This document shows, piece after piece, positions 12,699 to 23,427 of a DNA stretch of 64,000 bases. Under the pieces are notes generated by a model. The model was not told where the DNA came from, searched no databases, and saw only the letters and a list, made by a program, of their open reading frames with translations. The stretch comes from Thamnidium elegans (taxonomy: Eukaryota > Mucoromycota > Mucoromycetes > Mucorales > Mucoraceae): the NCBI GenBank assembly GCA_025201345.1, contig JAIXMG010000029.1, positions 248,001 to 312,000 on the forward strand, read 5' to 3'. Each line of letters starts with the position of its first letter. The stretch's first letter is position 1. Both the position numbers and the translations under genes were made by a program.

Positions 12699-12914
12699 AT
12701 GGGTCAAGTTCAAGTTAACACGTTTGACGAAAGGGTTACTCTGGAGAGAGAGATACTTGAATTCATAACAAAGCTTTGGAAAATGGATCCAGAATACACT
12801 TTGGGATTTGTTGATGACAAAAATAGCTTAAGAGCGTATTGCAAAGACTTGACAAACGCGGAACTTCAGCAACTATTGGATATCGTCGTGGATGATTATC
12901 ACCTCAGAATATAA
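12699..12914 (+). CDS. Small orphan protein, 71 residues
   Basis: A single-exon frame with balanced, protein-like composition, unlike the noise frames around it. It is acidic, mostly helical by appearance, and has no signal peptide or membrane segment. It begins MGQVQVNTFDERVTLE and contains LTNAELQQLLDIVVDDYH. A TATTTAA element lies at 12629-12635, about 70 bp upstream, followed by a T-run and CTGCAAG, a reasonable promoter. An intron in the 5' leader ending CTGTAG at 12690 is possible. I do not recognise the family. Gly2 follows Met, but the downstream context is not a strong myristoylation signal. Confidence 0.55.
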   Translation: MGQVQVNTFDERVTLEREILEFITKLWKMDPEYTLGFVDDKNSLRAYCKDLTNAELQQLLDIVVDDYHLRI

Positions 12915-13622
12915 ATCTAAAATATTTGATATTAAAAAATAAAAAATCGATTGTATTTGTTATCTTTGGATACTTTGTCAAGAGTTATATATAAGCTAGT
13001 AATACACAAGTTTCTTTGGCCAGAATATGAAGAAAAGTCCCCCCCCCCTTTTTTTTGTCGTAGTAGAAGTGTGTTTTCTTGAATGGTAAATTTGGTAAGA
13101 GTGTTTCATAAAGGTGTGCAACGTAGCACTACCACACATGCATATGGAAGGGCACATAATTTACTACTCTTCTTCTGGGCGTATTTTTCAGCTAGTTAAA
13201 TAAAGAGTAGCTGTTGATTTATTGTAGCAAGTATTAAAAAGGTACGACAAATATACATTAGAGAAAGTGCTTTTAAAGGGGGGTGGGTCATAAATCATGC
13301 TTTTTTAATGAGTATCACTTGGCTGTTTTGGATAACTCTAAAATCCTAAAAAAGAGCATTCGATAACATCTAAATAGCTTAAAACACTCTTCATGATAAG
13401 AAACGGACTGCTTAAATCTCCCGTTTGAGGATTTAAAACCGTTCGCTTTTCTACTAAAATCGGGGTTTGATAAAGTGAACATCATCCATGACGGCTCAAT
13501 TACTTTGCCCGGTATCCGAGATAAGTAAAAAGGAAACCAATACAAAAAAACAAATTTCTTTTTTTCTCTTCTTTTTTTTTTAATATATATCTTGTTCAAA
13601 ATTTTTTTTTTCTTCTTTTTCC
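12915..13622. other. Intergenic, 0.7 kb
   Basis: No gene is seen. There is a C-run next to a T-run at 13039-13057, and a T-rich promoter stretch at 13558-13620 ahead of the ATG at 13623. Confidence 0.55.
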
Positions 13623-14707
13623 ATGTCAAATATTCAACAACAATCTTTACGTCAACCACCTGCGTTGCCTGTCCACTATGATCAAATGTCACCGTCACCA
13701 ACGCCCACCGTAAAACCCCAACCTATAGAAGAAACTTTAAAATATAATGAAAAGACAGGTATAAGAAACATTTTCTGTATTATTAAAAAAAAAGAGATTT
13801 CTAAATTGTCAATTTTTTTTTTCTTTTTCTTCCTGTTAGAGCGTAACGAGATACCAGAATTGGGCACACAGCACGATTTAGAAAGCACAGGCGGACTTGT
13901 GGATGAAAGAAGAAAGAAACGACGTATGGAAGGCAGAAACTGTTGCGCACGATGTATGTGTTGCGCATGCTGTCTTCCAGTCTGGGCGACATATATTGTA
14001 TGGTTTATTATTATATCTATTATTATTATAATTATTGTGATTGGTAGTATAGCAGGAACATTTGTTATGCCAACCATTGATATAGGAGACATCACTTCAA
14101 GTCCTACGGCTGGTTCACAAATCACTTTTGCTGGTGACGGATTAAATATTAATTTTGGTTTGGTTATCAAAGTCAATAATCCAAACCTCCTAAGTATCGA
14201 CTTGAGCGATATCGAGGCAGTCGTAAGTAGTAGTTCTAGACTAAAAAAAAAAGGTGTGTGTGTGTAACCTAACTAATATATATATATATATATATATATA
14301 TAGGCGTTTTATCCGAACAAGAAGGGTGGACATACACAAATTGGTGGAGGTTACTTGGCTCAGAAATTTATACCTAGCCATACTGATCTTAATTTTACGT
14401 TTCCCTTTGCAATCCAATATAATCCAACTTATGATACTGACCAGTCTGTATTGAGCGATCTTGCAGAGAAATGTGGTTTAACGGGTGGTCCGAAATCTGA
14501 TATCACCATTGATTATACAATTCGATTCCAAGCAAAAGTATTAGTCATTAAAGTTCATCCAACCATATCATCATCGGCTACTTTTACTTGTCCACTTGAT
14601 GTAAATATTTTTTTTTTTTTTATCTTTTTTATTTATACATTTAACTTTTTTTGTATTTTTAGAGCGGCGCAATGCCTGGACTTGGTGATGGAACAATAAC
14701 CATATAA
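13623..14707 (+). CDS. Single-pass membrane protein with LEA2/WHy-like domain
   Basis: Exons 13623-13758, 13840-14222, 14304-14600 and 14663-14707 encode 286 residues. The cytosolic N-terminus is Pro/Gln-rich, followed by a basic RRKKRR cluster and a Cys cluster (CCARCMCCACC) just before one hydrophobic helix very rich in Ile. The cysteines are good palmitoylation candidates. After the membrane segment comes a beta-rich domain with FGLVIKVNNPNLLSIDLSDI, the pattern of LEA2/NDR1-HIN1-like domains (lipid or surface association in plants and fungi). Function in fungi is poorly known, so a membrane or stress role is inference. Intron 1 happens to be 81 nt without stops, so reading through it would still stay in frame. 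Intron 3 contains a (TA)n tract. Confidence 0.8.
14276..14302 (+). repeat. (TA)n tract inside an intron
   Basis: About 12 TA units run up to the TAG acceptor of the LEA2-like gene, so the dinucleotide repeat itself serves as the 3' end of the intron. Confidence 0.85.
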
Positions 14708-15727
14708 TAAGTTTCTATGGCAACACCAATGACGAAACCACACTTACATACACAAAAAAAAAGAAAAATACTGAACTGATAGACCCTTTTTTTTTTTTTA
14801 AAAAAAAAAAGAAGCTGTATATACCGCCGCCGCAAAACAGAACAACAAAAAAAAAAAGACCAAATCTGTATAGCACTTTTTTTTTTTTTTTAAAAAAGAA
14901 AATAAAAGTAAATAGGCTTTTTTTTTTTTTTTCTTTAACGCACCTCTTGGCGGGTCTGAGTTTATAATAATTAAATGTAGGTTACCTTTTTTGACATAGA
15001 ATTAGGGCTATATCTTGCATTATTTAGATTAAAAAAAAATGCTTTTCTATTTAGCGTAGGATCGACATATAGTCTATTTTCTCTTGCGGGGATCGACTAA
15101 AACTAGACCAGCTTTACAATTTGTCGTCATTTTGAATTTATGTTTTTAAACACTTAAGAGATATTTTAGCCGCTATCTGCCTGTGGATTTGACGCAATAT
15201 GTACGTATATGGGAGAGCGAAACACAGGAGTTTAAACGCCGTAATAGATCCGACCCCTTTTGATGTATCAGATAAATGTAAATCGGCTGCACCAAATTGG
15301 GGAACAGTAATAAAAAAAACTTGCCATTTTTTGGTTTTCCAAAGAAATAAATAGACTCATTTGATTATCACGATGACCGACGGCGTTTGATATGTAACAT
15401 TGTTAAGAGATTAAAGGTTTTGTTATTCTTTTTTTTTGGAACGACGTTTTATTGTCTATTAAAATAAGTTGTAACAACAAGTTAAATGAATATTTTTTTT
15501 TAAAGAATAAATCACTTTCCTTTTTACTAGTTTGTATATCACTAAATACTTTTTTTTTTATATGTGCGTCTTTTTAAAGGAGCTTATATGTTATTATTTC
15601 GCTTTCTTTTATGTTGGTACGAACGGATATAGTCCTTATTAAAGCAACCGCCGTGCTTACAAGCACTTGTTACAAACGCTCAAATGCGGTCCACCCGAAT
15701 GTAAAGTTAAAGTTACTTTTTTTTTAG
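14708..15727. other. Intergenic, 1.0 kb
   Basis: No gene is seen. T-run/A-run junctions occur at 14787-14810 and 14877-14897, and another T-run at 14920-14932. The rest is unremarkable AT-rich spacer. Confidence 0.55.
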
Positions 15728-16565
15728 CGCTTTATAAAGGTACGTGAAAAAGTAATAAGTCGCACTTCCTTTTCTAAGTGTGTGCACCTTGATTGTTTGA
15801 AGAATCATTTCGATACTACGCATCTTTTCGCTCGTTCAAGGTAAGCTCACTTCAGTGTCACATGTACATCTTTACTAACATGAATTTTTGATTTTCAAAA
15901 GTAATAAAGAGAACGACAACTTACAGCCCAAATATTGTTCAGAAGATGAAGTACGCCTGTCTACAATAGAGCCTACTGTCAATCCTCCTAGCTTAATTAT
16001 AGTGCCTGTAGTATCTAATAAACAACATTTGTCGTATAATGATGCGATATTGCAGACCTGTCAACAGCTGAACGTTGATGATCCTGAGAAAATCAAGATT
16101 TTGGTTCTCATTGACACCCTACCTCTTCTATTACCAATCAAGAAGGCATAGATGAATACAATTGCATGTAAAAACAAGGTTTTCTTTTATTAACGTATAA
16201 ATACGAGTGTATGAGAAAAAGATTGTAGTTTAATTTATGATAAAATATCTATTTTAGAGTAAACAACTTCCATTTCAAAACAGCAAGTCTTCTATTGCTT
16301 GAACTTTACTATATTACGTCTGTTAATTAAATTATTTTCAGTTTAAACTTTTATTACGATGGAAGTAGAGTTGTAAATGTCAAAGAAGGTTGTTACACCA
16401 ATGATCTTTTATTTCCATTCTTCAAATTATTTTTTTTACGACGATGGGATGACCGAATATTTGAATTGGAAGAGTTAGTATCACGCATTATACAGAAAGA
16501 AATAATCTTAATAATACTTATTTATACATCTTTTTTTTTAGCAACACTATTTTTATGGGAAGTGA
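15728..16565 (+). pseudogene. Hypothetical gene with one internal frame break
   Basis: A frame ending at 15840 joins, across a canonical intron 15841-15901 (GTAAGC, branch TACTAAC, AG), to a coding-looking frame starting at 15902. From about 16120 the protein-like reading moves to another frame (TSSITNQEGIDEYNC) and runs to a donor at 16166. Its phase fits an exon 16342-16477 (YYDGSRVVNVKEGCYTNDLL) and a last exon 16542-16565. So all visible junctions agree except one frame shift between 16100 and 16125; without it the frame stops at 16151. It is either a recent pseudogene, an assembly error, or a missed intron. The start is not defined. I do not recognise the family. Confidence 0.45.
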
Positions 16566-16724
16566 AAAACAAGAAAAAGCCAACAACAACAGATACTTTA
16601 CATGTAAAAACGACTTTTTTTTTTTTTAAATAAACCCCATTTTATCACAGTTAAATAAATTCCTTTTTGTTATGATTAAAATCACCTATTTATTCCATCC
16701 TTTCCTTTTCCTTTTTTTTTAACA

Positions 16725-17026
16725 ATGAGTTCATGTACAAGCAAGCACCTTTTATATAATCAAATGTCTAAATATTTCCAATTAAATGCTTTTGAGAAGA
16801 CAAAATCTGTCTGTTCGTCGAAATTTCTAAAATCAAAATTTCGTTATCTATGCAAGACTTGCCAGGATTTATCATGAAGCTTGATGATTTGAAAAACCTT
16901 TGTCAATTCTACGATCGTTACTGCGTCAGAAAATGCAACACAACCAACAACAAGAAAAGGAAATCTTCAATTAGAAATTTAGATCTTGATAAAATAATCA
17001 ACACTCACAAGCCGAGCATCTGTTGA
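16725..17026 (+). pseudogene. Two overlapping Cys-rich reading frames, possible gene remnant
   Basis: ATG at 16725 opens a 50-residue frame ending TGA at 16875-16877. A second 50-residue frame begins with ATG at 16874 inside that stop context and runs to TGA at 17024-17026. Both are Cys- and Lys-rich (SKFRYLCKTCQDLS, then LKNLCQFYDRYCVRKC) and read as one protein broken by a single frame shift. No family is recognised. It may be the continuation of the broken gene just upstream. Confidence 0.3.
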
Positions 17027-18689
17027 TTTTTAACTATAAAAATCTTTTCATTATAAAATAATCTAGTATTATTTCACTCATCACATTTTTCTATGCTGGC
17101 TATTTAATTTGTTTTTTTCTCAAGTAAATGACCATATGATTTTTTTAAAAAAAATCGTTTATAGAAGTTACATGTTAGGACATATTAAGTTTATTATAAT
17201 TTGATGTTTACTTGCTTTCCATGTTCATTATTATAAATAGAGGCACTACTTTTACATTTTAAATAAAAGCTTTATTGAACAACAATATTAATATAAAAAA
17301 AAAGTACTCTTCTTACTTCACAAAGTAAGAATGCTTTGATACTAACAAGACAAACAGCCACGAGAAGGCGAGAGTACTTCTGGTCCCAAAAAGTAATGGT
17401 AGATCAATTTGATCAATAGAAGAAACCGAGGCTCCGACTACACCACAAAAAAGAATTACATCTAAAAAATCGCATATTCATACTTTCCGATCCAAAGGCC
17501 ACACTACAATTACGAGCACAAAGGATTTTTCAGTAAGGGCTCTGAGTTAAAACTTAACAAGCAAACCGATATCCATCAACTATGTTTTTCCATTATAGAA
17601 AAAGAGGAGATGATTGATAAGGTATACACTGATCGGGATGTTATTTGAGTGTGTTTGGCAATCTCAGAAAGTAGTATACGTATAACAGATTTATTTATAA
17701 ATTGCTTGTTATTCTTCCTAAAGTGTTGGCTGAAGAAACGTACCACAAATACTCCTTAAAATATATTCTTCAGCATGTTACACTTTATTAAGCGTAATAA
17801 ATTATAATGACAAGAAAAGGTCATTATATAGATATAATTGTTTTGGCAAGAACTTACATAAGGGCTAAAAGAACTTTTTTTTTTACTTTAAAACTTTGAT
17901 GTGATGATAGATCAAGATGATACGAGTACCCGATAAAAAAACCCTCATTAGATTTTTGATAGATTGATATACTTTGTAAAAAGCCATAGAGTAATCAAAT
18001 TATACCGTTACAGTGCTTCAATCACAACATACAGGTCTAATTGACATTTATTTTCTGAGGGCACGGGTTAATTAAGTAAGGATGATTACGTATCTGGTAA
18101 TAGAAACGAAAAAGAGGTACAGACAAAAATAAAAATTGCTCGCTGTAGTTAACAGCTTATAATTAGGTCACTCGAACATACTTTTTATCATTCTTTGCAA
18201 TTTCAAATCTATACTTCTAAACGTGTTCCAGAATTGAATCAATATTTAAGCCACCATAGTTAGTTTGTGTCCTGTCTTAACGGTTTAAATACACTACAAT
18301 ACAAAACGCATGGAGAGGGATAAGTATATTCAAAGTAAAACTTTTTTTTCCTTGGAGTTTAAAATTAGGGGTGAACAATGGTGCGTGTTTAATGATAAAG
18401 AAATCAGTTTTTTAATTTCGATCTTACTGATTATGTCAGAATTTGAAAGTACGCATGGTGCACTCACTTAACCAATCATGTCCACTTGTTTCAGTTAACC
18501 ATTTACAAGAAAACCGAGTATTGGAGGGGTGAGAGCACCAGGCTATAGTAGGAAAAAATGAGTCACAATAACTGGTGAATTCATTTACCAATTAAAAAAC
18601 CGCCTTTCTTCGTTTTCACGATAACAAGAAACCTTGATTAAAAAAAAAAATCTTTCTTCTCCTTTTTAACTAAAAAAAAAAAAGTAACA
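17027..18689. other. Intergenic, 1.66 kb, containing a folded repeat
   Basis: No gene is supported. A structured segment lies at 17300-17410 (listed separately). The 70 bp before the threonine synthase ATG at 18690 are rich in A and T runs. Confidence 0.5.
17300..17410. repeat. Folded repeat related to the tail of the E element
   Basis: AAGTACTCT (17302-17310) is complementary to AGAGTACTT (17371-17379). Between them lies a 9-10 bp hairpin, TTCTTACTT-CAC-AAAGTAAGAA (about 17308-17330). The string CCACGAGAAG, then AGTACTT, then GGTCCCAAAAA matches in order the segment at 26319-26357 and, inverted, the one at 47895-47925. So a related sequence exists in three places in the window. Whether it is a transcribed RNA or a short mobile repeat is not known. 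Confidence 0.45.
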
Positions 18690-20355
18690 ATGCAATACAG
18701 ATCTACTCGTGGCCAAGCCAAGAACTACTCTTTCGAGGAAGCTGTCATGACAGGTTTGGGACCTGACGGAGGTCTCTTTATTCCTCAAGAGATTCCTACT
18801 TTACCTAGTAACTGGCGTCAAGCCTGGTCTCAATACAGTTTCCAACAGTTGGCTGTCGAGATCTTGTCCTTGTATATTGACGATTCTGAAATTCCTCGTG
18901 CTGATCTTACTAACCTTGTTGACCGTTCTTATGCTACTTTCCGTGCCGAGGACGTTACCCCTCTTTTCAAGGTGCGTGATGGTCTTTATGTTATGGAGTT
19001 ATTCCACGGTCCTACCTTTGCTTTCAAGGATGTTGCCCTTCAATTTGTTGGTAACCTCTTTGAGTACTTTTTGGAACGTAAGAACAGAAACGAAACTAGT
19101 GGTAAAACCCACCGTTTAACTGTTGTCGGTGCTACTTCCGGTGATACCGGCAGGTAATATAAATTGTAAATGTATGATTATGTAAAACTAAAAAAAAAAA
19201 AAATATCAATTTGTTTTTATTAGTGCTGCTATTTATGGTCTTCGTGGAAAGAAGAATGTTTCCGTTTTTATTCTTCACCCTGATGGTCGTGTCAGTCCTA
19301 TCCAAGAAGCGCAAATGACCACTGTCCTGGATAAGAACGTTCACAACTTGTCTGTTAAAGGTACCTTTGATGATTGTCAAGATATCGTCAAGAACTTATT
19401 TGGTAACAAAGAGTTCAATACCCGTCATCATTTGGGTGCTGTTAACTCTATCAATTGGGCTCGTATCTTGGCTCAAACTGTTTACTATTTCCAAGCTTAC
19501 TTCAGTCTCTTGCGTTCATTAAACATTGATCCCGCTTCCGCTGAAGCTGACAAGATCAACTTTGATTTCTCTGTACCTACTGGTAACTTTGGCGATGTCT
19601 TGGCCGGTTACTATGCCTACCGTATGGGTCTCCCTACCAACAAATTGTTGATTGCTACCAACGAAAACGATATCCTTTACCGTTTCTTTGCTTCTCAAGC
19701 TTACGAAAAGCAAACTGGTGAGGATGGTGGTGTCAAATCCACTTTATCCCCTGCTATGGATATCTTAGTTTCTTCCAACTTTGAACGTTTGTTATGGTAT
19801 CTTGCTCGCGAATCCGAGTCAGATGAAGGTAAGACTGAGAGCGAAGAGTTATGTGATAAGGCTGGTCAAACTGTTGCCCGCTGGATGCAAGAACTCAAGG
19901 ACCAAGGTGTCTTCCGTGTTGCTGATAAGGCTGTCTTGAAGGCCCGTGAGATCTTCGATGCTGCTCGTGTCACAGATGCTGAGACTTCCGCCGGTATTCG
20001 TGATTTCTATCAACCCAAGAATGCTAACCAAACCCCTTACGTTCTTGATCCCCATACTGCTGTCGGTGTTGTTGCTGCCGAAAAATTGATCGAGCGCAAC
20101 AACCTCAAGACCTACCCTGCTGGTCCTGATATCCTCATCTGTTTAGCTACTGCTCATCCTGCCAAGTTCTCTGAAGCTGTTGAAAACTCTCTCAAGAATG
20201 TTGCTGGATTTAACTTTGAAAAGGATGTTTTGCCTACTGAATTCATTGGTTTATTAGAAAAGGAACGTAGAGTCTCTCATGTTGAACGTGCTGATCCTCA
20301 ATTAGTCATCCAAGTTATCGAGAAGGAATTACGTGAAGAGGGTATTTCTTTCTAA
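18690..20355 (+). CDS. THR4: Threonine synthase
   Basis: Exons 18690-19153 and 19224-20355 encode 531 residues, near the usual fungal length. This is a pyridoxal-phosphate enzyme converting O-phosphohomoserine to threonine. The PLP lysine is Lys113 in FHGPTFAFKDVALQ. The phosphate-binding segment GATSGDTGSAA is restored exactly when the intron is removed, the AG of exon 1 joining T of exon 2 to make the Ser. SVPTGNFGD follows near the middle. It is the long fungal/bacterial form. The start at 18690 is the first ATG after an A-rich leader and gives the family N-terminus (YRSTRG). It converges on the Caf120-like gene, with 222 bp between stops. Confidence 0.97.
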
Positions 20356-20577
20356 GAAAAAAAAAACTATTAAACTAATCATCCATACATCCTGCAAAAA
20401 AAAAAAACCACCCCAAATCATTATATATCTCATAGATTGTTTCTTTTATCTTAATAATAAAAATCACTTATTTTTTTTTTAGTACACAGTGTGGTAATAT
20501 TAAATTTGATCTATTTATATGTATGTGTATGTGTATGTGTAAGAGAGGGGGAAGGGGGATTCTTTTATTAAAATATA

Positions 20578-23427
20578 CTAATTATTACGGGGTATGGGAG
20601 GTTCTTTTGCACCAAGAGGAATATCATCGTCTTCATCATCATCTTCATCAATATGACCGTTGAATCGATTATTTCCGTACATGGCCTGTTGTTGGTTCCA
20701 CATGGGATATTGGCCGTATTGCTGTTGCATCATCATCATGGACATACGAGGATCCATCATAGGCATTTGACCGCCCATCATTTGCATATTCATCATGGCT
20801 GGGTTTTGTTGCATCATACCAGGGTACATCATTGACATACGAGGATCCATCATCATGGGCATTTGACCGCCCATCATTTGCATATTCATCATGGCTGGAT
20901 TCTGTTGCATCATACCAGGATACATCATTGGTTGTCCCATCATTGGCTAATCATAGAATATATAAGCCATCTATATTACAAATAAATAAATAAAAGGACT
21001 TACCATTTGTGACCTTTGATCCATCATATATCTCTCTCTTTCACGTTCCATCATACGTTCCTTATCCAAATCAGTAAAACGACTCTTGTTTGTTTCTTTA
21101 TGCTTCTTTTCGTGTTCGATTTGAGAGATCATACCGACCAAACCAGCGCGAGGCTCTGGTGGTTTATTAGGTACTTGTATAAGAGGCTGTCCAGTAGCTC
21201 TTGCATATCCTTCTTGATCATGAGCGGAAGGTCGATCAGGTCGATAACTATCTAATAATGAATTTTGTGTAGCAAATCTATCACCTAACTGAGGAATTAC
21301 TGGTCCATCTTCATCGATAATAGGGTAGCCATCCTCATCATAGTATGCTTGTTGATACATATCATGTCCCATACCATGTTCCCATTGTTGTTGCATGATC
21401 GGGTTACCGTATTCATCGTAACTATAACCTTGATTATCGTAATTTTGTTGTTGCATAGGCTGTCTACCACCTTGTTGATGAATAGGTACATCATCATCTG
21501 AGCCAGAGAAGCTGTTCTCATCATCTTCATCATCATCATCTTCTTCATCCGATCCACTTAAACTTACTTGAGTAGCTGTCATCTTTGGCTTAGGTCTTCT
21601 TGCAGCTGGTATAGTTTGTACACGAGCATCTTCCTCTTCTTCGTTTTCACTGTCTGATAATCCAAACTCATCTTTTGTCTTTGGTGGTACGACAGGAGAG
21701 TTAGCAACAATAGGTAAACTAGTATTTGACGAATGTACAGAGGCAGTAGTTTGTTTTACAGAAGATGAAACACTCTTTTTTTCAATATTTCCTAAAATAC
21801 TGTTTGCAAACCCATCATCTTCAGTTGACATAGTAGGTAAAGATAAACTCTCTCGTGTAATGTTCTTGCTGACCTTGTATCCAGAATCGCGATCACTTTC
21901 ATAATCTTCTTCTTCCTCTTCCTCTTCCGAATCTTCACTATCTTCATCACTTGCATAAATCATACGACCAGAAGTTTTGTTTACTTGGCTAGACACTGTA
22001 GATCTATTTTGTTGAAATGGGGGTACGACTGACATTCTTTGAGAAGGAGGACGATTATTGTACATGGGCTGACCAGAAGGAACTTGATTAATAAGTCCAC
22101 CGCCATTGGAAGGAATTTGATTAATAAGTCCACCACCAATAGGCTGTCCAGAAGGAATTTGATTGATAAGACCCATAGGTTGTTGAGATTGACGGTAATT
22201 CATTTGTTGTTGTTGTTGTTGCTGTTGTTGTTGTAACTTGTGAAGTAAAATACCAGTAAATTGAGATTTATTTTCTAAAAGATTTTCATCTTGATAATTG
22301 ATATGAATAACGTCTTGTAATTCCAAGAATAAACGAGGGATTTGGCTAGCATGGTAAGGTTCACCAAAGTTTAATGCAGTCATGTTGTAAGGGTCGTCAA
22401 GTAATCGAGAAGGTCTACCGTATAATTTAAAAGCATCGTATGTACCTATAATCCATTGTACCAGCTCTTTAGGAGACGAGGCCATTAAGGTGACTGTGGT
22501 ACATGATTCACCATTAAATCCTTCAACCTTGAGCATAGTTGCCAAGTCCACAGTTTGAGGAGAGTCGGGATAGATAGTATAAGCTTGTACAACGTTAACC
22601 ATGGTCATGACAGGCGTCTTCGCTTTTTTTGATTCATAAAACATCAATTGGCCTCGAGATTGAACTGATTTTTTACCAAACAATTTCTTTTCTTCCTTTC
22701 TGTCAGATACAACAGCCCATAACTTTTGCCATTCAGTCGTACCAGAGAAACGAACCTGAACAAGACCTTCCATTTTGTTGGTTGGTTTAGAGGACAAGAT
22801 ATCCGAGTAAATAGATCTTGTGATAAATCTATAAGTATAAATCTCTTGTAATCTAGAACATTCGAAACAAGCTAATCGTATAGCAGAAACCCAATGAACG
22901 AGGGTGTTAAAATCGGGAGCATCAATAAAATATCTATTTGCACCAGCGGAGTTAAGTGAAAACACGTTTTCTCTATCGTTTAAACGACCTACAAGCTCAA
23001 CATTGGAATCTGTAATATTAATATATTGAGGCATAACGTTCTCATCTTGCTCTGCGTCTGTATCCCATAAAGTCAATAGCGGACCACACAATTCAGCGTA
23101 GACACTAGACCAATTTGGGTCACCAAAGGATTTACCATCCACTGTCAAGTCATTCTTCTTGAGGACATATCCTTCAATATAGACTTTTTGCGAATAATTA
23201 TCGTACAGGTCTTGTACAACATGCATATCTTGCGGGATTAAACTCTTGTTGGATTGGGGTACAGGCGGTTTAATAAAATTCGAAGGTCTAGCTGAAGGAT
23301 GTTGATAAAGGGGCTCATCATCTTGATCCCATTCCCCCGAAAAGTCAGGAGTGGGTTGCATTCTCATGTTTCCCAAAGATAAATTAGCCATCCCGGTCTC
23401 GAAAGACTCATTAGACTGGGGATTCAT
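20578..23427 (-). CDS. Caf120/Skg3-like PH-domain protein
   Basis: Two exons (23427-21004 and 20946-20578, phase 0) encode 930 residues. PH domain 1 spans about 81-190 (YIEGYVLKKND, VYAELCGPLLTLWD) and a second PH-like domain about 218-335. This order is typical of Caf120/Skg3, yeast proteins tied to the CCR4-NOT complex and to bud-neck or cell-wall growth control. The rest is disordered: poly-Gln near 405, repeated INQIPSGQP-like motifs, acidic Ser/Asp/Glu tracts, and a conserved-looking PNKPPEPRAGLVGMISQIE block near 770. The last exon is very Met-rich and contains two copies of a 31-32 residue unit, then an acidic tail and PIPRNN. A CCR4-NOT link is inference from the yeast family. Confidence 0.85.
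20741..20929 (-). repeat. Two-copy 93/96-bp tandem repeat in coding exon
   Basis: Units 20741-20833 and 20834-20929 are nearly identical, differing by one extra Met codon and a few substitutions. Each encodes a Met-rich segment (MYPGMMQQNPAMMNMQ...). In-frame expansion of this type is easily polymorphic between strains. Confidence 0.9.

Noticed and set aside
13758..13839. Reading through intron 1 of the LEA2-like gene
   Set aside because: The 81-nt segment is stop-free, but it has canonical splice sites and a T-run and encodes a Phe/Ser string unlike a protein segment.
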